Shown one piece after another: positions 40,083-45,522 of a stretch of DNA of 45,522 bases. This DNA is from Avibacterium gallinarum. GTDB taxonomy: Bacteria > Pseudomonadota > Gammaproteobacteria > Enterobacterales > Pasteurellaceae. The translations under genes were made by a program, and so were the position numbers. How positions within the stretch are numbered: the first letter of the stretch is position 1; each line of letters opens with the position of its first letter. The stretch spans positions 1 to 45,522 of the forward strand of contig NZ_PQVJ01000013.1 of the NCBI RefSeq assembly GCF_002921135.1. Reading direction: 5' to 3'. Below the pieces are notes generated by a model. That model made no database searches. It saw only the letters and a program-made list of their open reading frames with translations, and was not told the DNA's origin.

Positions 40083-40757
40083 ATGAACCCAATGCTAACG
40101 GATAGACGCCCTTTTACTGACGAAGATCGTGCGATTTTACATTCCTATGTAGCGGTGGTGGACGGCGTGAGCGCCTTAATTGGCGGCCATTGCGAAATCG
40201 TGCTACATTCTCTTGAAGATTTTGAACATTCTGCCATTTGCATTGCCAATGGGCATAACACCCACCGCAAAGTGGGATCGCCAATCACCGATTTTGCCCT
40301 AAAATCCCTCAAAACAATGCAAACGGAGAATGTTTCCAAGCCTTATTTTACCCGGGCAAAAGGCACGGCGTTGATGAAATCCGTCACCATCGCCATTCGT
40401 AATCAAGAAAAACGCATTATTGGTTTGCTGTGCATTAACATTAATTTAGATGTGCCAGTAACCCAATTTATCCAAGCCCTTATGCCGCCTGAGGAGCAAC
40501 AGTCTGCTTCTGAAGTGAATTTTGCCAGCTCGGTGGAGGAACTGGTTAGCCAAACCATCGAACAAACCGTGCAAGAGATCACCGCTGATCGCTTGGTGGC
40601 AAACAATAATAAAAATCGCCAAATTGTGCTTTCGCTCTATGAAAAAGGCATTTTTGACATCAAAGATGCCATCAACCTAGTGGCTGAGCGGCTGGATATT
40701 TCACGCCATACGGTGTATTTGTATATTCGCCAAATCAAGCAAGATGAGATGAAATAA
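40083..40757 (+). CDS. YheO-type PAS/helix-turn-helix regulator
   Basis: 224 residues, resembling E. coli YheO. The N-terminal YheO-like PAS domain covers about 10-125 (DGVSALIGGHCEIVLHSLED, GSPITDFAL, RIIGLLCININ); a C-terminal helix-turn-helix lies at about 170-220 (NRQIVLSLYEKGIFDIKDAI, ISRHTVYLYIRQIK). The start could be the ATG at 40083 or 40092; GAGATGAA fits either only loosely. An in-frame TTG at 40065 falls in the terminator. Its stop shares a base with the tusD start (TAATG). The position upstream of tusDCB is the same as in E. coli. Target genes are not known from the sequence. Confidence 0.87.
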   Translation: MNPMLTDRRPFTDEDRAILHSYVAVVDGVSALIGGHCEIVLHSLEDFEHSAICIANGHNTHRKVGSPITDFALKSLKTMQTENVSKPYFTRAKGTALMKSVTIAIRNQEKRIIGLLCININLDVPVTQFIQALMPPEEQQSASEVNFASSVEELVSQTIEQTVQEITADRLVANNNKNRQIVLSLYEKGIFDIKDAINLVAERLDISRHTVYLYIRQIKQDEMK

Positions 40758-41137
40758 TGCGTTATGTGATCGCAGTAAAACAGCCAGTTTATGGCTCGCA
40801 AGGGGCATTTTTAGCCTATCAACTTGCCCACGCCTTGCTTGAAAAAGGCCATCAAATCAGCCAAGTTTTTTTTATGCAAAATGGCGTAAGTAACGGCAAC
40901 GGTTTTGTGTATCCTGCTAATGATGAATTTAATTTACAAGAGCATTGGCAAGCCTTGAGTGAACAGCACCATATCCCTTTGCATCTTTGCATTGCAGCTT
41001 CGCAACGCCGTGGCGTGGTGGACGCGTTAACGAGCAAAGTTAAACAGCAAAATAATCTGGCAGAAGGCTTTGTGTTAGCAGGATTAGGCGAGTTTAGCCA
41101 AGCTGTGCTGCAAGCAGATCGAGTGATAACCCTATGA
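40757..41137 (+). CDS. tusD: Sulfurtransferase complex subunit TusD
   Basis: Part of the TusBCD relay that passes sulfur from TusA to TusE and MnmA for 2-thiolation of the wobble uridine in tRNA-Lys, Glu and Gln. 126 residues of DsrE-like fold. The sulfur-carrying Cys78 (HLCIAASQRRGV) is at the same number as in E. coli TusD. The start overlaps the regulator's stop by one base and its end overlaps tusC (ATGA). Confidence 0.95.
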   Translation: MRYVIAVKQPVYGSQGAFLAYQLAHALLEKGHQISQVFFMQNGVSNGNGFVYPANDEFNLQEHWQALSEQHHIPLHLCIAASQRRGVVDALTSKVKQQNNLAEGFVLAGLGEFSQAVLQADRVITL

Positions 41138-41496
41138 TTAAACTGGCTTTTGTGTTTACCCAACCACCTTATGGCACGGCCGCTAGCCGCGAGGGCTTAG
41201 ATGCGCTCCTTGCTGCCACCGCCTTTTGTGATGAAAGTGAAATTGCGGTGTTTTTCCTTGATGACGGGGTTTTCAATCTCATTGCCAATCAACAAAGCGA
41301 AAGAATCTTGCAGAAAAATGTCAGCCAGCCTTTCAAATTACTGGAATTATACGACATCGAACAGCGTTACCTGTGCCAACAATCCGTACAAGCCTTACAT
41401 CTTGAAAAAGCAAATTGGCTATTGGATTGCGAAATATTGCCCCGTGCGGCGTTAATGGAAAAATTACAACAAGCAGAAAAAGTACTGACTTTTTAG
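41134..41496 (+). CDS. tusC: Sulfurtransferase complex subunit TusC
   Basis: Structural subunit of TusBCD. 120 residues of DsrF type, beginning MIKLAFVFTQPPYGTAASREGLDALLA, with the AVFFLDDGVF segment. It overlaps tusD by four bases (ATGA), implying coupled translation and equal amounts. Confidence 0.95.
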   Translation: MIKLAFVFTQPPYGTAASREGLDALLAATAFCDESEIAVFFLDDGVFNLIANQQSERILQKNVSQPFKLLELYDIEQRYLCQQSVQALHLEKANWLLDCEILPRAALMEKLQQAEKVLTF

Positions 41497-41529
41497 CGTG
41501 CTTTTTCATTCTTTTTGCAGGAAATGATG

Positions 41530-41841
41530 ATGCTTTACACCTTCGCCAAAGCTGATTACGACAGCCAAACCCTCACTCGCTATTTTGCCCATTTTACTGA
41601 ACAAGATTGCCTTGTGCTATGGCAAGACGGCGTGCTACTTCCCTTCAAACACCAAGAACTTTTCACCCAACTCACCGCGCCTTGCTATGCGCTAGAGAAC
41701 GACATCTACGCCAGAAATCTACAAGAAATCGCACCGCACTTTGTTAATTGCGATGAAAATGATGAAAGTAAAGTGCGGTTGATTTCTCTGCAAGATTTTG
41801 TGGCGCTGACTGAGCGGTATTTCCCACAGGTGGGGTTGTAA
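41530..41841 (+). CDS. tusB: Sulfurtransferase complex subunit TusB
   Basis: Smallest subunit of TusBCD, DsrH type: MLYTFAKADYDS..., LVLWQDGV, APCYALENDIYARNL. There are three ATGs in a row at 41524, 41527 and 41530. I prefer 41530, giving 103 residues, since AGGAA at 41519-41523 is then 6 bases away and E. coli TusB starts ML. It is 33 bp after tusC. Two uptake signals in opposed orientation lie near its end (about 41740 and 41770), inside the coding frame. Confidence 0.93.
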   Translation: MLYTFAKADYDSQTLTRYFAHFTEQDCLVLWQDGVLLPFKHQELFTQLTAPCYALENDIYARNLQEIAPHFVNCDENDESKVRLISLQDFVALTERYFPQVGL

Positions 41842-41889
41842 GCAAATTAATAATCAGACAAAGACTTTGTCCTTTGCCTGTTCTATGAC

Positions 41890-41918
41890 TTGACATTCTT
41901 AGTGTCCAAGATTAAAAT
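41890..41918 (+). promoter_or_regulatory. str operon promoter
   Basis: A perfect -35 TTGACA (41890-41895), a 17-bp spacer and -10 TAAAAT (41913-41918), about 80 bp upstream of rpsL and just after tusB. This near-consensus promoter fits a strongly expressed ribosomal operon. Confidence 0.8.
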
Positions 41919-41983
41919 TCGGCGTCTATCTATTCTAAGGTAGAACAAAAAGTAAACATTCTTTTATGAATAACAACTATTAA

Positions 41984-42373
<390 letters not shown>

Positions 42374-42376
42374 TGG

Positions 42377-42971
<595 letters not shown>

Positions 42972-42992
42972 TCAGTTAATCAAACGATTTTT

Positions 42993-43026
42993 AGGCTTCA
43001 TCACATTTTGCTATGCGGTGAAGCCT
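42993..43026 (+). other. Hairpin in the rpsG-fusA gap
   Basis: AGGCTTCATC (42993-43002) pairs with GGTGAAGCCT (43017-43026), ten pairs including one G-T, around a 14-base loop. No T run follows, so it is not an intrinsic terminator. It could be an RNA processing or stability element. Confidence 0.7.
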
Positions 43027-43076
43027 TATCCATATTTAAAATTTTAATTTATTGAATTCCAAACAAGGAAATAATA

Positions 43077-45179
43077 ATGGCTCGTGTAACTCCTATTGAG
43101 CGCTATCGTAATATCGGTATTAGTGCTCACATTGATGCTGGTAAAACAACAACCACAGAGCGTATTCTATTCTATACAGGTGTTAGTCACAAAATTGGTG
43201 AGGTGCATGATGGTGCAGCTACCATGGACTGGATGGAACAAGAACAAGAGCGTGGTATTACCATTACTTCTGCGGCAACAACGGCTTTCTGGTCTGGTAT
43301 GTCTCAGCAATATCCACAACATCGTATCAACGTTATCGATACTCCGGGACATGTTGACTTTACTATCGAAGTAGAACGTTCAATGCGTGTTCTTGATGGT
43401 GCGGTAATGGTTTACTGTGCGGTAGGTGGGGTTCAACCTCAGTCTGAAACTGTATGGCGTCAAGCAAACAAATATAAAGTACCTCGTATCGCGTTCGTAA
43501 ACAAAATGGACCGTACTGGTGCAAACTTCCTACGCGTTGTTGAGCAAATCAAAACTCGTTTAGGTGGTAATGCTGTTCCTTTACAACTTCCAATCGGTGC
43601 AGAAGAAAACTTCAAAGGTGTTGTTGACTTAATCAAAATGAAAGCAATCAATTGGAATGAAGCTGATCAAGGTATGACCTTTACCTATGATGATATTCCT
43701 GCGGATATGGTTGAATTGTGTGAAGAATGGCACCAAAACCTTGTTGAAGCAGCAGCAGAAGCTTCAGAAGAGTTAATGGAAAAATACCTAGGTGGTGAAG
43801 AGCTTACTGAAGAAGAGATCAAAGGTGCGTTACGTCAACGTGCGTTAGATACCGAAATCATTCTTGTAACTTGTGGCTCAGCGTTCAAAAACAAAGGTGT
43901 TCAAGCAATGCTTGATGCGGTAATCGACTACTTACCAGCACCAACAGACATAGCTTCAATCAAAGGGATCAACCCAGATGAAACTGAAGGCGAGCGTCAC
44001 GCAGATGATAATGAACCATTTGCAGCACTTGCATTCAAAATTGCAACTGACCCATTCGTAGGTAACTTAACCTTCTTCCGTGTATATTCTGGTGTGGTTG
44101 AGTCTGGTGCGACAGTATTGAACTCTGTAAAAGATAAACGTGAACGTTTTGGTCGTATCGTTCAAATGCACGCGAACAAACGTGAAGAAATCAAAGAAGT
44201 TCGTGCGGGCGACATCGCAGCAGCAATCGGCTTAAAAGATGTTGGTACAGGTGATACGTTATGTGCAGTTGATGCACCAATCATTCTTGAGCGTATGGAA
44301 TTCCCTGAGCCAGTCATCTCTGTTGCGGTAGAACCAAAAACTAAAGCAGACCAAGAGAAAATGGGCTTGGCATTAGGTCGTCTTGCACAAGAAGACCCTT
44401 CATTCCGTGTTCACACTGATGAAGAATCAGGTGAAACCATCATTTCAGGTATGGGTGAGTTACACTTAGACATCATCGTTGACCGTATGAAACGTGAGTT
44501 TAAAGTGGAAGCGAATATCGGTAAACCACAAGTATCTTACCGTGAAACTATCCGTACTGCGGTGAAAGATGTTGAAGGTAAACACGCAAAACAATCTGGT
44601 GGTCGCGGTCAATATGGTCACGTTGTTATCGACTTGTATCCATTAGATCCAGAAGGTCCAGGTTACGAATTTATCAACGAAATCAAAGGTGGTGTAATTC
44701 CTGGCGAATATATCCCTGCAGTTGATAAAGGTATCCAAGAGCAACTTAAATCTGGTCCATTAGCGGGTTACCCAGTGGTTGATATCGGTGTTCGTTTACA
44801 CTTCGGTTCATACCACGATGTGGACTCATCTGAGTTAGCGTTTAAACTTGCTGCATCATTAGCGTTTAAAGCAGCGTTTAGCAAAGCAAACCCAGTATTA
44901 CTTGAGCCAATTATGAAAGTGGAAGTTGAAACTCCACCAGAGTATGTGGGTGATGTAATTGGTGATTTAAGCCGTCGTCGTGCTATGGTAAATGGCCAAG
45001 AAGCAAGCGAATTTGTTGTTAAAATCAATGCAGAAGTTCCACTTTCTGAAATGTTTGGTTATGCAACAGATCTTCGTTCACAAACTCAAGGTCGTGCATC
45101 ATACTCAATGGAACCATTGAAATATGCTGAAGCACCTGCAAGTGTTGCAGCAGCAGTTATTGAAGCACGTAAAAAATAA
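43077..45179 (+). CDS. fusA: Elongation factor G
   Basis: Translocation GTPase; also works with ribosome recycling factor. 700 residues: G1 AHIDAGKTT (about 17-25), the switch and G2 region with RGITITSA, G3 DTPGHVDF, G4 NKMD, then domains II-V. The sequence is full-length and intact. ACAAGGAAA precedes the ATG. Codon choice is strongly biased (CGT, GGT, GTT), unlike most of the window, as expected for a highly expressed gene. Confidence 0.98.
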   Translation: MARVTPIERYRNIGISAHIDAGKTTTTERILFYTGVSHKIGEVHDGAATMDWMEQEQERGITITSAATTAFWSGMSQQYPQHRINVIDTPGHVDFTIEVERSMRVLDGAVMVYCAVGGVQPQSETVWRQANKYKVPRIAFVNKMDRTGANFLRVVEQIKTRLGGNAVPLQLPIGAEENFKGVVDLIKMKAINWNEADQGMTFTYDDIPADMVELCEEWHQNLVEAAAEASEELMEKYLGGEELTEEEIKGALRQRALDTEIILVTCGSAFKNKGVQAMLDAVIDYLPAPTDIASIKGINPDETEGERHADDNEPFAALAFKIATDPFVGNLTFFRVYSGVVESGATVLNSVKDKRERFGRIVQMHANKREEIKEVRAGDIAAAIGLKDVGTGDTLCAVDAPIILERMEFPEPVISVAVEPKTKADQEKMGLALGRLAQEDPSFRVHTDEESGETIISGMGELHLDIIVDRMKREFKVEANIGKPQVSYRETIRTAVKDVEGKHAKQSGGRGQYGHVVIDLYPLDPEGPGYEFINEIKGGVIPGEYIPAVDKGIQEQLKSGPLAGYPVVDIGVRLHFGSYHDVDSSELAFKLAASLAFKAAFSKANPVLLEPIMKVEVETPPEYVGDVIGDLSRRRAMVNGQEASEFVVKINAEVPLSEMFGYATDLRSQTQGRASYSMEPLKYAEAPASVAAAVIEARKK

Positions 45180-45183
45180 TTGA

Positions 45184-45522
<339 letters not shown>

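Noticed and set aside
41857-41876. Alternative short hairpins between tusB and the str promoter (GACAAAG/CTTTGTC)
   Set aside because: The perfect pairing leaves almost no loop and no T run follows; too weak to call a terminator.

Overview
The window is chromosomal DNA from a gamma-proteobacterium of the family Pasteurellaceae. Roughly forty copies of the 9-base uptake signal AAGTGCGGT (or its complement ACCGCACTT) lie in 45.5 kb. This is the Haemophilus influenzae/Pasteurella type of DNA-uptake sequence, not the Actinobacillus pleuropneumoniae type. Gene content and gene order (fucRIKUAP, murQ-anmK, tamA-tamB-ppx, fabR-oxyR/peroxiredoxin-glutaredoxin, yheO-tusDCB-rpsL-rpsG-fusA-tuf) also fit this family. 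I cannot fix the genus. No rRNA, tRNA, prophage, transposase or CRISPR array was seen.

Layout. 1-323: AT-rich, no gene. 324-4188: Kdo kinase (kdkA) divergent from heptosyltransferase opsX, then an ABC exporter. 4246-11147: the L-fucose operon on the minus strand (fucI, fucK, fucU, fucA, fucP) with its DeoR-type regulator fucR; deoC lies just upstream. 12016-15814: hldD, waaF and waaC (inner-core LPS heptose synthesis and transfer), with hldD and waaF separated by a tandem array of 214-bp repeats. 15811-18168: murQ and anmK (peptidoglycan recycling), separated by two palindromic repeat elements. 18257-20733: glmU and an MscS channel. 20814-30248: minus-strand murJ, tamA, tamB, ppx and a T4-endonuclease-V-like pyrimidine dimer glycosylase. 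30526-33099: rpsT (UUG start), smp, serB and a yajQ gene with a one-base frameshift. 33139-35723: a two-gene module, cNMP/CBS/nucleotidyltransferase protein plus DEDDh exonuclease. 35878-38866: def, fabR, oxyR and a peroxiredoxin-glutaredoxin fusion. 38947-45522: slyX, fkpA, a YheO-type regulator, tusDCB and the str operon, with tuf cut by the window end.

How the genes work together. Four LPS core genes (kdkA, opsX, waaF, waaC) plus hldD build the Kdo-heptose inner core. Having both an OpsX-type and a WaaC-type heptosyltransferase I together with kdkA resembles Pasteurella multocida, which makes two inner-core glycoforms. murQ, anmK, glmU and murJ serve cell-wall recycling and synthesis. tamA-tamB serve outer-membrane biogenesis. 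The fuc operon feeds L-fucose to dihydroxyacetone phosphate and L-lactaldehyde.

Most of the window is conserved housekeeping sequence. The parts most worth a second look are the uptake-signal-bearing repeat array and its dispersed relative, the yajQ frameshift, the paired heptosyltransferases, and an RNA element between rpsL and rpsG in which the rpsG Shine-Dalgarno has a perfect 9-base complement just after rpsL.
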